Positions 35,049 to 44,039 are shown, counted from the stretch's first letter. The stretch: DNA of 64,000 nt from Candidatus Sulfotelmatobacter sp. (GCA_036500765.1 DASYBM010000004.1:62001-126000); one strand, 5' to 3'. Made by a program: numbers and translations. Notes: a model not told the origin generated them from the sequence alone.

Positions 35049-35918
35049 ATGTCCACAACCCACCCACCCCGTCCCCAAACCGCTGCGGAAATCCCGGCTG
35101 TCCCGCTCACCACGGAGGGCTACAGCGTTCTCCATCAGATGATGCGGCTGCGCTGGCCCGCCTGGCGCGCCTTGCCCACCGCGGAAAAATCGGCCATCGC
35201 GAAAGAGGCCTCGAACGCCCTTGCCGCGATGGAGAAAAATGACAAAGGTCAATCCGCGCTGTTTTCTCTCATCGGCCACAAGGGCGACCTGATGATCATC
35301 CACTTTCGCGAATCTTTTTCCGATCTCAATCAGGCCGAACTCCAACTCGCCCATCTTCGTCTCAGCGATTATCTCGAGCCCACTTCTTCCTATCTCTCCA
35401 TCATCGAACTCGGACTCTACGACTCCACGGTCAAAATCTACAAAGAGCTTACCGATCAAGGCATCGAGCCGCATTCCGATCAGTGGAAAGCCGAAATCGC
35501 CTGTAAGCTGAACCGCCACGCCGAAGCCATGCGTCCGCGCTTGTTTCCTGAAATTCCGCCGCACCGTTATGCCTGTTTTTATCCAATGGATCGCCGCCGG
35601 GGCGAAGAAAAGAACTGGTACAAGCTTCCCATTGAAGAGCGCGCGCGCCAGATGAGCGACCATGGCATGATCGGCCGCCGCTACGCCGGAGAAGTCAGAC
35701 AAATCATCAGCGGTTCGATCGGCTTCGACGACTGGGAGTGGGGCGTCGACCTTTTCGCTGAAGAACCTCTGGTCTTTAAGAAGCTGATTTATGAAATGCG
35801 TTTCGACGAAGTCAGCGCCGTTTACGCGCTCTTCGGCCACTTCTACGTAGGAGTAAGAGTCCCGGCTGCCAACCTGGAGAAATTACTTGGCGGCGAACTG
35901 CTGCCCGTGCAGGCATGA
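35049..35918 (+). CDS. hemQ: HemQ-like coproheme decarboxylase (chlorite dismutase family)
   Basis: 289 residues. The C-terminal half has family hallmarks: YACFYPMDRRRGEEKNWYKL with the catalytic tyrosine region, ARQMSDHG with the proximal histidine, and DDWEWGVDLFAEEPLVFKKLIYEMRFDEVSAVYALFGHFYVG. HemQ converts coproheme to heme b in the coproporphyrin-dependent pathway of monoderms and some diderms including acidobacteria. The start at 35049 follows AAAGAGG. No other heme genes are adjacent. Confidence 0.87.
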   Translation: MSTTHPPRPQTAAEIPAVPLTTEGYSVLHQMMRLRWPAWRALPTAEKSAIAKEASNALAAMEKNDKGQSALFSLIGHKGDLMIIHFRESFSDLNQAELQLAHLRLSDYLEPTSSYLSIIELGLYDSTVKIYKELTDQGIEPHSDQWKAEIACKLNRHAEAMRPRLFPEIPPHRYACFYPMDRRRGEEKNWYKLPIEERARQMSDHGMIGRRYAGEVRQIISGSIGFDDWEWGVDLFAEEPLVFKKLIYEMRFDEVSAVYALFGHFYVGVRVPAANLEKLLGGELLPVQA

Positions 35919-35930
35919 GAAAATTGCATT

Positions 35931-35982
35931 GTCATCCCGAGGCGGGCGTACTTTGCCCGACGCGGGATCTGGGTTGTCGGGC
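35931..35982. repeat. GTCATCCCGAGG-type dispersed repeat
   Basis: Begins GTCATCCCGAGGCGGGC. CCCG/CGGG segments on both sides can pair, giving an imperfect hairpin. It lies 12 bp after the hemQ stop. Confidence 0.5.
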
Positions 35983-36063
35983 CTCTTCGCGATCTTTGCG
36001 GCCTTTCTTAGCGCCTTTGCGGTAAGCTTTTGATTTTGACGTTAATCGCACCCAGGAGCTCGC

Positions 36064-36474
36064 ATGTCCACCCTAGGCCTAATCGAATATAAAGATGCCA
36101 CCCCGGAGGTCCGCGCCGTTTATGACGACATCATGGCGACCCGCAAGACCGACTGGATCAACAATTTCTGGAAGGCCATTGCGCACGATCCCGCGACGCT
36201 GAAGCGCACCTGGGAGGACATCAAGCAGATCATGGCGCCCGGCGCTCTCGACCCGCTCACCAAAGAAATGGTCTACGTCGCGGTGAGCGTGACCAACCAG
36301 TGCCATTACTGTATCGCGTCGCACACGGTGTCGGCGCAAAAGAAAGGCATGACCGACGCCATGTTCCAGGAACTGATGGCGGTCGTCGGCATGGCCAACG
36401 AAACCAACAAGGTGGTGACGGGATATCAGGTGGAAATCGACGAACAGTTCAAGACGAGAAATGCACGTAGCTGA
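36064..36474 (+). CDS. AhpD-like carboxymuconolactone decarboxylase family protein
   Basis: 136 residues. A CMD domain with the CxxC motif in NQCHYCIASHTV and the following histidine, as in AhpD-type alkylhydroperoxidases. AGGAG lies 6 nt upstream of the ATG. It is a second, distinct CMD protein besides the one at 28081. The upstream gap holds repeats only, so it is separately transcribed or distantly linked to hemQ. Confidence 0.83.
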   Translation: MSTLGLIEYKDATPEVRAVYDDIMATRKTDWINNFWKAIAHDPATLKRTWEDIKQIMAPGALDPLTKEMVYVAVSVTNQCHYCIASHTVSAQKKGMTDAMFQELMAVVGMANETNKVVTGYQVEIDEQFKTRNARS

Positions 36475-36494
36475 GAACGATTGGGTAGCCCACT

Positions 36495-36878
36495 CTAACG
36501 TCGCGCCTTTTGCGAGGTTAGAGTGGGTGTTGTACCGGATCTAACGATTCTCTGCTTCGCCGCCTTCCACTCATACGCCTTCATATCCACCTTGCGCCCG
36601 CGAAAACGCACCCCTTCGGCCTCCAGCCGCAACCGCTGCTCGATCGCCGAGTCTCCCGTTAGCTTGATCGCGCCGCCCGCGCCCAGGACGCGCTGCCAGG
36701 GCAGTCCAAATCCTCGCCGCAATACTGCCGCCACTTGCCGCGCCGCTCCTGGAAATCCCGCTGCGCGCGCAACGCCTCCGTAGGTCGAGACTTTTCCCCG
36801 CGGGATCGCACGAATCGCCTGCTCAATGCGCAGCCGCATCTTGCCGGCCGCCTCAGAATGTTTCTTGGATTTTGTCAT
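36495..36878 (-). CDS. Alkyltransferase-like protein (MGMT family, no active-site cysteine)
   Basis: 127 residues of the MGMT DNA-binding domain: IPRGKVSTYGGVARAAGFPGAARQVAAVLRR includes the arginine finger and recognition helix. The active-site PCHR motif is PWQR, with tryptophan replacing cysteine. Such ATL proteins bind O6-alkylguanine and recruit nucleotide excision repair instead of removing the alkyl group. The ATG at 36878 lies in a GTCATCC-type repeat; an internal ATG at 36839 is an alternative start. Confidence 0.85.
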   Translation of the reverse strand: MTKSKKHSEAAGKMRLRIEQAIRAIPRGKVSTYGGVARAAGFPGAARQVAAVLRRGFGLPWQRVLGAGGAIKLTGDSAIEQRLRLEAEGVRFRGRKVDMKAYEWKAAKQRIVRSGTTPTLTSQKARR

Positions 36879-37012
36879 CCTCAGCGAGGCGAAGCCGACT
36901 CGCCCAGCGACGGCTTGCGCAATCGAAGAATCCCTACCCCACCTCGGAGCGCGCGTTCTGAAGTCACGCCGGATGCCCCATTTCTCGTCCGTCCTCTGCG
37001 CGAGAAGTGGGG
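36874..37012. repeat. GTCATCC repeat with adjoining hairpin
   Basis: Begins GTCATCCTCAGCGAGGCGAAG and includes AATCCCTACC. It continues to an inverted repeat, CCCCATTTCTCG (36976-36987) with CGAGAAGTGGGG (37001-37012), one mismatch. It fills the gap between the alkyltransferase-like gene, whose start codon lies inside the repeat, and the STAS gene. Confidence 0.55.
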
Positions 37013-37019
37013 GGCTTGA

Positions 37020-37373
37020 TCACGCCGCCGTCCGAAACGCCTCCAGCGCGTCATACTCCGAATCATGCACTTCAAATACCGTCAACAGCTTGGTGATCTG
37101 CATCAAATCAACCACGCGCCGGGTCAGGTTGGCCAGCTTGATCGTGGCTCCGGCCCTTTGCGCGGTTGTATGCAGCGCCACCAGCGTCCCCAGCCCGCCT
37201 GAATCGATGTAGTTCACTTCTCCCAAATTCAAAACGATCCTTTTGGCACCCCCCTCAATCGCCTTTTTCACTTCCTCCCGCAACAGCGCCGCCTCGTCCC
37301 CAAACACAATCCGCCCATTGCATTCGATTGCCACAATCCCGTCCACTGTCCTCTTCGTCAGTTTCAATTGCAT
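37020..37373 (-). CDS. STAS anti-sigma factor antagonist
   Basis: A 117-residue SpoIIAA/RsbV-type STAS protein. The conserved phosphorylation loop is NYIDSGGLGTLVALH, with serine after Asp. It binds an anti-sigma kinase when unphosphorylated. Candidate substrate of the SpoIIE phosphatase at 33378. The cognate anti-sigma factor is not seen nearby. Monocistronic. Confidence 0.9.
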   Translation of the reverse strand: MQLKLTKRTVDGIVAIECNGRIVFGDEAALLREEVKKAIEGGAKRIVLNLGEVNYIDSGGLGTLVALHTTAQRAGATIKLANLTRRVVDLMQITKLLTVFEVHDSEYDALEAFRTAA

Positions 37374-37536
37374 CGAACCGCTCCTTTGGACTCCAACTGC
37401 ACCATATTTGTGATCTCAAGCGTACCGCGTGCCCAGTCTCATAGCAAGCCGCCACGCTTCTCATTGTCGGGTTAGTCCGCATCTTCGGTGGTGAAGGCTC
37501 TTGATTTGGCATCCGCCACCTCGGCCACACATCACG

Positions 37537-37542
37537 TATAAT
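37537..37542 (+). promoter_or_regulatory. -10 box of dnaX with near-leaderless start
   Basis: Perfect TATAAT ending 12 nt before the dnaX ATG. The expected start site is about 6 nt before the ATG and no ribosome site is visible. No good -35 lies 17 bp upstream; TTGGCA at 37506 is too far. Confidence 0.4.
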
Positions 37543-37554
37543 CGTCTCTTCCGC

Positions 37555-39504
37555 ATGAGTTACACGGTCCTGGCCCGCAAATACCGTCCCCAGAGATTCT
37601 CCGAGGTCATCGGCCAGGAGCATGTCACCCGGACCCTGCAAAATGCCCTCGAGCAGGGACGCACCGCGCACGGCTACATCTTCAGCGGCCATCGGGGCAT
37701 CGGTAAAACTACGGTGGCCCGCATCCTGGCCGCGGCCCTGAACTGCCGCTCGAAAGATCGACCTTCCGCCGAGCCCTGCGGCGTCTGCGAATCGTGCTTA
37801 GAAATTCGTGCCGGCAACGCCGTGGACGTCATCGAAATCGACGCCGCTACCAACCGCGGCATCGACGAAATCCGCGAGCTTCGCGAAGCCGCGCGCTACA
37901 AACCCGCCCGCGACCGCTTTAAAATCTACATTCTGGATGAAGCCCACCAGATTACCGACGCAGCTTTCAACGCGCTGTTGAAGACGCTGGAAGAGCCGCC
38001 CGACCACATTGTCTTCATGCTGGCCACGACGCAGCCCGAAGATATTCCGCAGACGATCCGGTCTCGTTGTCAACACTTCAGTTTCCGCGCCGTAAAATTC
38101 GACGCCATCGTCGCCCAGCTCCGCGACCTGGTCACTCGCGAAAACATTGAAGCCGACGACGACGCTCTTGCCCTGCTTGCCGAAGCTGGCGACGGGTCTA
38201 TGCGAGACGCGCTCTCGATTCTCGATCAAGCCATCGCCTCCGCCAGCGGACGCGTTACCGCCGACTCCGTCCGCAATCTCGTCGGCGCCGCCCCCGCCCA
38301 CATTCTCGAACGGGTGATGCAGGCCGTCGCGGAAGGGAAGAGCGAAGAGCTCCTCCGCCAGGTCGATCAACTCATCAGCGAAGGCCACAGCCCGACGCAC
38401 TTCGCCCGACAGATGGTTCGTTTCCTGCGCAACGCGACGGTCGCAAAAGTCGCCGGAAAAGATTCGGCGCTGTTGCAGGTTTCGAGCGAAGAGCGCGAGC
38501 GTGTCGCCCGCGTCGCTGAACGATTCGGCGAAGACGATCTCACGCGGCACCTTCAGATCATGCTCCGCACCCACGGCGAACTGGGATACAAGCAGGAACA
38601 ACGCTTCCATCTCGAACTCGGCCTATTAAAGATGTCGCACGCGCAAAAGCTCATCCCGATCGAGCAATTGCTGAGCGACGTGGCCGCCGCGCCCGCAACG
38701 CAGAAGCCTCCGGCGCGGCCGTCGATTATAGGGAGCATTCCGAATGCGGAAACGCGCCGCCCAGAGCCGCAATCACGCGCAAATGTCGTGAGCCCGTTCG
38801 CCGCCGACTCCGCCCGCAAAGGCACACCGAGACAGGAATCGAAGTTCGAGTCCACGGCCCCAGGTCCGCGCATCGTAGCCGCCGCCAGCCAGGCCGAGCC
38901 GATAATCATGGGCTCCGCCGCACCGGCAACTGAGCGGGAGCCGGTTTCGCGCCCTGTCATCGACCCGGAGGCGAACGGTAGAGAAGTGGCGAGCCACATC
39001 TCCGCCGATGCCAGCACGCCATCGGTACGAGAAGCGCCAGCGAACCAGTCGGCGCCGCAACCCCAGCCCACTCTCGCATCCGCCGCAGCATCTTTTGCGC
39101 AACCCGATCTCGATCGCTTGCAAGCCGCGGTTCTACAGGCGCTCATGGATGGCAACCAGCGCATCCTCGTTTCCATGCTCTCCTCGGGAGAATGGAGCGT
39201 GCAGGGCAACGAACTCGTCATTAAGGTCGCCGAGTCGCAAACCGTGGTCGAGATGTCACTCGGCGCTGACGGCAAACGCCTGGCCATCGCCTCCGCCAGC
39301 GGAATTCTCGGCCGGCCCGCGAAGTTAAGAGTAGTTCCCGGCGCCAGGGTGACTCCGCAAGAAAATAAACGCAATGGCGCCGCGATGCCGGGAGGCGGCC
39401 CCGGCGGCCGCGGCCGCGCCGAGCAAGATCCCGTTGTCCGCCGTATGCAAGAAAAATTCAACGCCGAAATTCGGACGGTGATTGATTACAGGGACAAGCG
39501 ATAA
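37555..39504 (+). CDS. dnaX: DNA polymerase III gamma/tau subunit
   Basis: 649 residues. N-terminal AAA+ clamp-loader module: YRPQRFSEVIGQEHVTRTLQNAL, Walker A GHRGIGKTT, the zinc site CGVCESC with an upstream Cys, DEAHQITDAAFNALLKTLEEPP and SRCQHF. Domain III follows, then a long Ala/Pro-rich tau tail (about 390-530) and a C-terminal domain. It loads the beta clamp and ties the polymerase to the helicase. TATAAT at 37537-37542 lies 12 nt before the ATG, implying an extremely short leader. Heads the dnaX-ybaB-recR set. Confidence 0.95.
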   Translation: MSYTVLARKYRPQRFSEVIGQEHVTRTLQNALEQGRTAHGYIFSGHRGIGKTTVARILAAALNCRSKDRPSAEPCGVCESCLEIRAGNAVDVIEIDAATNRGIDEIRELREAARYKPARDRFKIYILDEAHQITDAAFNALLKTLEEPPDHIVFMLATTQPEDIPQTIRSRCQHFSFRAVKFDAIVAQLRDLVTRENIEADDDALALLAEAGDGSMRDALSILDQAIASASGRVTADSVRNLVGAAPAHILERVMQAVAEGKSEELLRQVDQLISEGHSPTHFARQMVRFLRNATVAKVAGKDSALLQVSSEERERVARVAERFGEDDLTRHLQIMLRTHGELGYKQEQRFHLELGLLKMSHAQKLIPIEQLLSDVAAAPATQKPPARPSIIGSIPNAETRRPEPQSRANVVSPFAADSARKGTPRQESKFESTAPGPRIVAAASQAEPIIMGSAAPATEREPVSRPVIDPEANGREVASHISADASTPSVREAPANQSAPQPQPTLASAAASFAQPDLDRLQAAVLQALMDGNQRILVSMLSSGEWSVQGNELVIKVAESQTVVEMSLGADGKRLAIASASGILGRPAKLRVVPGARVTPQENKRNGAAMPGGGPGGRGRAEQDPVVRRMQEKFNAEIRTVIDYRDKR

Positions 39505-39509
39505 ATATG

Positions 39510-39586
39510 GGCTTCCGGCTGTCGGCTTGTGGCTTCCGGAAAATACGGCCGAGAGCGAATACCGGAAGCCGAGAGGCGGAGGCCGA
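39510..39586. repeat. Heptad repeat array between dnaX and ybaB
   Basis: GGCTTCC, GGCTGTC, GGCTTGT, GGCTTCC on the left and GGAAGCC/GGAGGCC-type units on the right that are roughly complementary, so it can fold. Same 7-bp period as the nuo-locus arrays. Confidence 0.7.
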
Positions 39587-39597
39587 AAGAGGTATCC

Positions 39598-39903
39598 ATG
39601 GGTGGATTCAGCCTGCAAGAACTGATGTCGAAAGCCAAATCGCAGTACGATTCTTTGCAGAAAAAAATGCAGGAGACCGTGGTCGAGGCTACGTCCGGCG
39701 GCGGCACCGTTACCGCAAAAATGGACGGGCGCAAGCAACTTCTCAGCCTGCGTATTGATCCGGAAGCCGTAAAATCCGGCGACGTCGAAATGCTTCAGGA
39801 TCTGGTGCTCGCCGCCGTCAATGAGGCCGCCCGCAAAGTCGACGCCCAGATGCAATCGACCGTCGGCGGCATGCTCGGCGGCCTCGGCATCCCCGGCTTG
39901 TAG
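39598..39903 (+). CDS. ybaB: YbaB/EbfC family nucleoid-associated protein
   Basis: 101 residues. A DNA-binding dimeric protein of the YbaB family, with the amphipathic N-terminal helix (FSLQELMSKAKSQYDSLQKKMQE) and the SGGGTVTAKMDGRKQLLSLRIDPEAV core. The start at 39598 has AAAGAGG 6 nt upstream; the open frame upstream is a repeat region. It lies between dnaX and recR, the usual position. Confidence 0.92.
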   Translation: MGGFSLQELMSKAKSQYDSLQKKMQETVVEATSGGGTVTAKMDGRKQLLSLRIDPEAVKSGDVEMLQDLVLAAVNEAARKVDAQMQSTVGGMLGGLGIPGL

Positions 39904-40092
39904 AGCATTGTGTAATCAAAGGAATTCGGTAATTAGAAAGCGAGCATCGTCCGCTTCCGAAAGGCGAGGACTCGATGCTCCAGCCGCGTTGCAGCAGAAT
40001 GTAAAAGCCTAGCGCGCAAGTGCCGCGTAGATTGGCAAGATGAGGAACAAATCCCAGGGAGAGCACGACTTTCGTCAGCAAGAAAACGCTCA

Positions 40093-40587
40093 ATGAAAAT
40101 TCTCAGCCCGCTTTTTCTCATCAATGTCGTTCTCGCGTGTCTTACCTGCGCTGCATCAGCGCAAACCCAATCCCCGAATGAGGCCCCTCCCATGCCCATC
40201 CGCGCCACCGGATCCTTCGATGTAAAAATGATTCCCCAGGACGACAAATCCACCGAGGGTCTCAGCCGCATTCTGCTCGACAAGCAATACCACGGTGATC
40301 TCGAAGGCGCTGCCCAGGGCCAGATGCTGACCAACGGCGTGAGTTCCAACGGTTCCGGCGTCTACGTCGCCGTGGAAAAATTCACCGGCAGTCTGAACGG
40401 CCGGAAAGGCACATTCTTCCTCCATCACACCGGAGTCATGAACCGCGGCACGCCGCAACTCACTATCAGCGTCGTCCCCGATTCCGGCACCGGCCAACTC
40501 GCCGGAATCGCTGGGACCATGACGATCAAAATCGTCGACAAAAAACACTCCTACGACTTCGAATATACAATCGCAGCAGCGGAATAG
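40093..40587 (+). CDS. Exported DUF3224 family protein
   Basis: 164 residues with a signal peptide ([24 protein letters not shown]) and a DUF3224 domain: [13 protein letters not shown], a strand with [28 protein letters not shown] and [14 protein letters not shown]. The fold is a small beta-barrel of unknown function, often cytosolic in other phyla; here it appears to be exported. It interrupts ybaB and recR. Confidence 0.8.
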   Translation: MKILSPLFLINVVLACLTCAASAQTQSPNEAPPMPIRATGSFDVKMIPQDDKSTEGLSRILLDKQYHGDLEGAAQGQMLTNGVSSNGSGVYVAVEKFTGSLNGRKGTFFLHHTGVMNRGTPQLTISVVPDSGTGQLAGIAGTMTIKIVDKKHSYDFEYTIAAAE

Positions 40588-40693
40588 AAGCCGCAACGTA
40601 GAGAAGTCGATGCCGGCGCGGGCAAGAGGTTGCAAGGAACGTCGCTACGACAAGGCTGTCCGTTCTGGAATTACAAAACGATCCAATTCTCCC

Positions 40694-41293
40694 ATGTCCA
40701 AATTTGCCGAACCCATGTCCCGTCTGATCGACGAACTGAAAAAGCTTCCCGGCGTCGGCGCCAAGAGCGCGCAGCGTCTGGCCTTTTACATTCTTCGCTC
40801 CAGCGACGAAGATGCCGAGGCCCTCGCAGCCGCAGTACGCGACGTCAAGGCCAATCTCCGGCTGTGCTCGGTTTGCAACAACATCACCGACATTGATCCC
40901 TGCGTCTACTGCATCAGTCCGACTCGCAACCAACGCCTGGTGTGCGTCGTCGAAGAGCCTACCAACATCGCCGCCATTGAAAAGACCAAGCACTTCAACG
41001 GAGTCTTCCACGTGCTGCACGGCGCCATCTCGCCGCTGCATGGCATCGGCCCCGAGCAACTCCGTATCTCGAACCTGATTACCCGCGTCGACACTGGCGA
41101 TGTCGATGAAGTGATTGTCGCCACCAACCCCACCGTTGAAGGCGAAGCCACAGCGACTTATCTCTCGCAGCAGCTCAAGCGCGCCGGCGTGAAAGTCACG
41201 AGAATCGCCATGGGCATCCCGGTCGGCAGCGACATCGAATACACGGATGAAATCACGATGTTAAAGGCGATGGAAGGCCGACGGGACATGTAG
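40694..41293 (+). CDS. recR: Recombination mediator RecR
   Basis: 199 residues, the usual RecR length. A helix-hairpin-helix near the N-terminus ([19 protein letters not shown]), the zinc finger [16 protein letters not shown] and a Toprim domain ([30 protein letters not shown]). It acts with RecF/RecO to load RecA at gaps. The ATG at 40694 begins the conserved region; no strong ribosome site is visible. Confidence 0.95.
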   Translation: MSKFAEPMSRLIDELKKLPGVGAKSAQRLAFYILRSSDEDAEALAAAVRDVKANLRLCSVCNNITDIDPCVYCISPTRNQRLVCVVEEPTNIAAIEKTKHFNGVFHVLHGAISPLHGIGPEQLRISNLITRVDTGDVDEVIVATNPTVEGEATATYLSQQLKRAGVKVTRIAMGIPVGSDIEYTDEITMLKAMEGRRDM

Positions 41294-41308
41294 GAAGAAA
41301 TCCGACGT

Positions 41309-41333
41309 AGAGACGTGGCTCCGCTACGTCTCT
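41309..41333. terminator. Hairpin between convergent recR and PD-(D/E)XK-like gene
   Basis: AGAGACGT (41309-41316) and ACGTCTCT (41326-41333) form a perfect 8-bp stem with a 9-nt loop; an alternative GACGTAG/CTACGTC stem overlaps it. It lies 15 nt after the recR stop and covers the stop of the opposite gene. No T tract, so termination is a guess. Confidence 0.4.
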
Positions 41334-41878
41334 GCTGGCATCTGCTCCAGGAACACATTCAGCTCTTCTTCCGATGTTGCCAGTCCCTCCGGCAGGTTTC
41401 CGCGATTGTACTCCGCCATGCGATTCTTCCATTTCAGAAAGTCGGTAATGCTCTGCGGCTCAATCCGCACCTCGACTCGCCGCAAACTCGCGAGCAAAAG
41501 ATTCATCTCATACTCAAAGCCGGCCGCAGTCCGCAGGCTCTTCGCCGACGCCATCACCATCTCGATCCGCCCGCGCCGCAGTTCCAGTAGTCCCCATCCG
41601 GCGGGTAACTCCTCCACCTTCACCAACGCCGGTGGTGTCAGATAGAACCGCTCGCACCCCACTCCCCGCTGCGGCTTCACGCGAAACGGCTTCGCGCGAT
41701 CCGCCAGAAAATCCGGGCGCGTCACCTTGCACTCGACCAGTACGGAATGGCTCGCCCGCTTCCATCCAATCGCGTCCGGCATTTCGCCGCTGACGCAAGC
41801 CTGCTCCGACAGCACCACCCCGCAGCGATACTTTCGCAGCCAGCGCACCGCCTTGTCCACCAATTGCGCGTGAGTCAT
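41324..41878 (-). CDS. PD-(D/E)XK nuclease-like protein (MmcB-like)
   Basis: 184 residues. EMPDAIGW...HSVLVECKVTRPDFLADRAKPF fits the PD...ExK arrangement of restriction-endonuclease-fold proteins and resembles the DNA-repair protein MmcB. The C-terminal 90 residues are unassigned. Nuclease activity is inferred from the motif only. Convergent with recR. Confidence 0.6.
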   Translation of the reverse strand: MTHAQLVDKAVRWLRKYRCGVVLSEQACVSGEMPDAIGWKRASHSVLVECKVTRPDFLADRAKPFRVKPQRGVGCERFYLTPPALVKVEELPAGWGLLELRRGRIEMVMASAKSLRTAAGFEYEMNLLLASLRRVEVRIEPQSITDFLKWKNRMAEYNRGNLPEGLATSEEELNVFLEQMPAET

Positions 41879-41902
41879 AAACGTATGTATTTGTAACGCG
41901 AG

Positions 41903-41952
41903 ATGGCGGTCTCAGAAAGTGACTGCAAGGCTTCCTTGTTGAAGACCGCCAT
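41903..41952. repeat. Perfect 10-bp inverted repeat with nested hairpin
   Basis: ATGGCGGTCT (41903-41912) and AGACCGCCAT (41943-41952) enclose 30 nt that contain a second small stem (CAAGG-ctt-CCTTG). It lies just upstream of the PD-(D/E)XK-like gene start. Could be a cruciform-type repeat, a 5' leader structure or a small RNA. Confidence 0.45.
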
Positions 41953-42022
41953 TGTGGATTGGCTGGTGTGGACCGCACAATCCCTTTCGACAAGCTCGGG
42001 GTGGCTCTGCTGCCGCTTTTGA

Positions 42023-42042
42023 CCTTGCCTTTGTTGGCAAGG
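42023..42042 (-). terminator. Hairpin after the CHAD-HD gene
   Basis: CCTTGCC-tttgtt-GGCAAGG, a 7-bp perfect stem 11 nt downstream of the CHAD-HD stop. No T tract follows, so it could be a stability element instead. Confidence 0.4.
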
Positions 42043-42052
42043 CTGGTCCGTA

Positions 42053-43720
42053 TCAAGACGCGATTTTCCTTGGCTCAATCACAACACGCCGCGGCATGGC
42101 AGCCTTCATCGCCCTCACCGACACCGGCCGCCGCAGCACGGTCTCGAGCAAATACCTCTCGGCCGCGACCGCCTGCGCGGTGCTGCTTCCGGCGATGAAG
42201 CCTTCCGCGCCTATCACTACCGCCTCGTTCGGCGCTAACTTGGTGGGCTTGCGCAGGAATCCGTTCGCGCGACGCTTCGGTATATTCACATTTTCGATCC
42301 GTACTCGCCCGATGTGCCCATCATGCGCGTCATCGAACGCATTCGCCAGGCGGAGAATCGCCGCCAGCTGAATTGTGATCCGCTGTTCTTCCGGCAGCAG
42401 ATCGCGCAGGGCCTTGTGGCTGCGGGTCGGCAATGCTCCCGCATGAAAGCGCGCCACTGCCGCCGCGCGCTGCAAATACTCCGGCTTCCATCCCAGCGGA
42501 CTGCCGTGATTGCGAATCAATTCGTACGATTCCTTGTGATGTCCTTTGTTGGCGGCAGACTTGCCCACATCGTGCAGCAGGGCCGCAATCTGAACGCTGA
42601 AACGGGCGTCTTCGTCGTTCTCCGATCCCGGCGCGCCACTCTGCAACAATCCCGCGGCGACCAGTCCATCGTAAAGCTCCACCGCCAGGGTAGCCACGCG
42701 TTCCGAGTGTGCGAAATCAGGGTCGAGAGCCTTCGCCCATAGCCTCATACGCTGCTTTGCGATTGCTGAAACCTGTTTGCCTTGCGGGAGTCCGGCGCGC
42801 CACACATTCCACAATGAATGCTCGCCCACGGTTTTCTGGCGGTATTCGTCGATCCTCCTGGTTCGTTCTTCCACAATCCGAGCATGCCAGCGCTTGCGCG
42901 ATTCTTCATCGGGAAAAACGCGGCACGCCAATGCGGTCGCCCACAGCACGTCGAGATCGTGCACTTCGCCCAGCAGATCCTGAAGATGCTTCAGGTCGTC
43001 GCTCCAGGCCTTGTGTTCGGTGGGAAGAAAATTCTCGACGATGTAGCGAAAGCGTTTAATGCCGATGCGAAGCGTGTGAAACGCAACTTGGGAGCGGTTA
43101 CGCAAGGCCCGGGTGTGCAATTCTCGGGCGTCGGTCCAGCGCTCGAGCGCCAGGTGCTTGAAAACCGCGCTGCCGGGACGTACGCGCGCAGCCCGCAGGG
43201 GCAGCGTCTTGCACCATTGCTTCCACTGTTTGCGGTCAAACTCTTCAAGTGCGGCACGGGCTTCGCGCTTTTGCTCGATTTCGCGCCCGCGCAGAATCGC
43301 CAGCAGAGCTTGCGCGGGATCGTGCTGTTGGGGTTCAGCAGGCTCCATAGTCTCCACTTCTGCGAACTCACGGGAGGCATATGTTTCCTCCGGCACCGCG
43401 GAGGTGGGGTCAGCGACTCCATCAGCACTGGCAGTTTCGCGGTGCGCGGGATGCAGTTTGTCGATCCATTCCATCATGATCTGAACGTCGCGCAATGCCC
43501 CCAGGCGCTGGAACAGCTTCTTCCCGGCCTTCTTCATGGCTTTCCAGTCGCGGCCAGGATCAATGGCTATCATGCCGTCGGCCAGGGAGCGGCATCGGCG
43601 CAGGGCCACCCGCAAATCGTGCACCGGGTCGGGGCTGAAGTCGGCGGCGACGTGTTCGCACTCTGCCAGCACCTGTCCCATCCAGTGGCGCAATCCCGTG
43701 GTTTTACCGAGGGTTTTCAC
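42053..43720 (-). CDS. CHAD domain - HD domain fusion protein
   Basis: 555 residues. The N-terminal half is a CHAD domain (PVHDLRVALRRCRSLADGM, ALRDVQIMMEWIDKL, TLRIGIKRFRYIVENFLP), an all-helical polyphosphate-binding module rich in basic residues. The C-terminal 200 residues form an HD-type domain (HSERVATLAVELYDGL, IAALLHDVGKSAANKGHHKESYELI, LAAILRLANAFDDAHDG) like the C-terminal part of Ppx/GppA exopolyphosphatases. The combination points to polyphosphate or (p)ppGpp metabolism. The catalytic Ppx N-terminal domain is absent. Confidence 0.82.
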   Translation of the reverse strand: MKTLGKTTGLRHWMGQVLAECEHVAADFSPDPVHDLRVALRRCRSLADGMIAIDPGRDWKAMKKAGKKLFQRLGALRDVQIMMEWIDKLHPAHRETASADGVADPTSAVPEETYASREFAEVETMEPAEPQQHDPAQALLAILRGREIEQKREARAALEEFDRKQWKQWCKTLPLRAARVRPGSAVFKHLALERWTDARELHTRALRNRSQVAFHTLRIGIKRFRYIVENFLPTEHKAWSDDLKHLQDLLGEVHDLDVLWATALACRVFPDEESRKRWHARIVEERTRRIDEYRQKTVGEHSLWNVWRAGLPQGKQVSAIAKQRMRLWAKALDPDFAHSERVATLAVELYDGLVAAGLLQSGAPGSENDEDARFSVQIAALLHDVGKSAANKGHHKESYELIRNHGSPLGWKPEYLQRAAAVARFHAGALPTRSHKALRDLLPEEQRITIQLAAILRLANAFDDAHDGHIGRVRIENVNIPKRRANGFLRKPTKLAPNEAVVIGAEGFIAGSSTAQAVAAERYLLETVLRRPVSVRAMKAAMPRRVVIEPRKIAS

Positions 43721-44039
43721 ACTATTCTCCTGCTGAAATGAGCAGCCAGGCCATCCCGCCGGCGCTCCGCGAGTATTCTACTGAAACTGACGCTATTCTG
43801 GCTGTCATCTCCTGTCGTTGCTGGTCTTCCCGGCCAATCGGATTATCCTGTCCGCGGTCCGGCCCGGGCCCGGTCATGTCCCATCGGTCGACACTTGGCT
43901 CCCGCTCATTACCTCCGTAACGTTTTAGCGCTTACTGTTTCGCTTTACCCTTAAGCTTCAAACTTGGGTTTCCGAGGAGCGCTCTATTTCCGTCCCAAAC
44001 ACATCGCAAGGTTCTCGGGCCGCCTCGGCGCGCGCTTTT

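Noticed and set aside
34695-35840. Minus-strand open frame of 381 codons spanning the phosphatase and hemQ
   Set aside because: Opposes two genes with clear domains and crosses their intergenic region; no family similarity.
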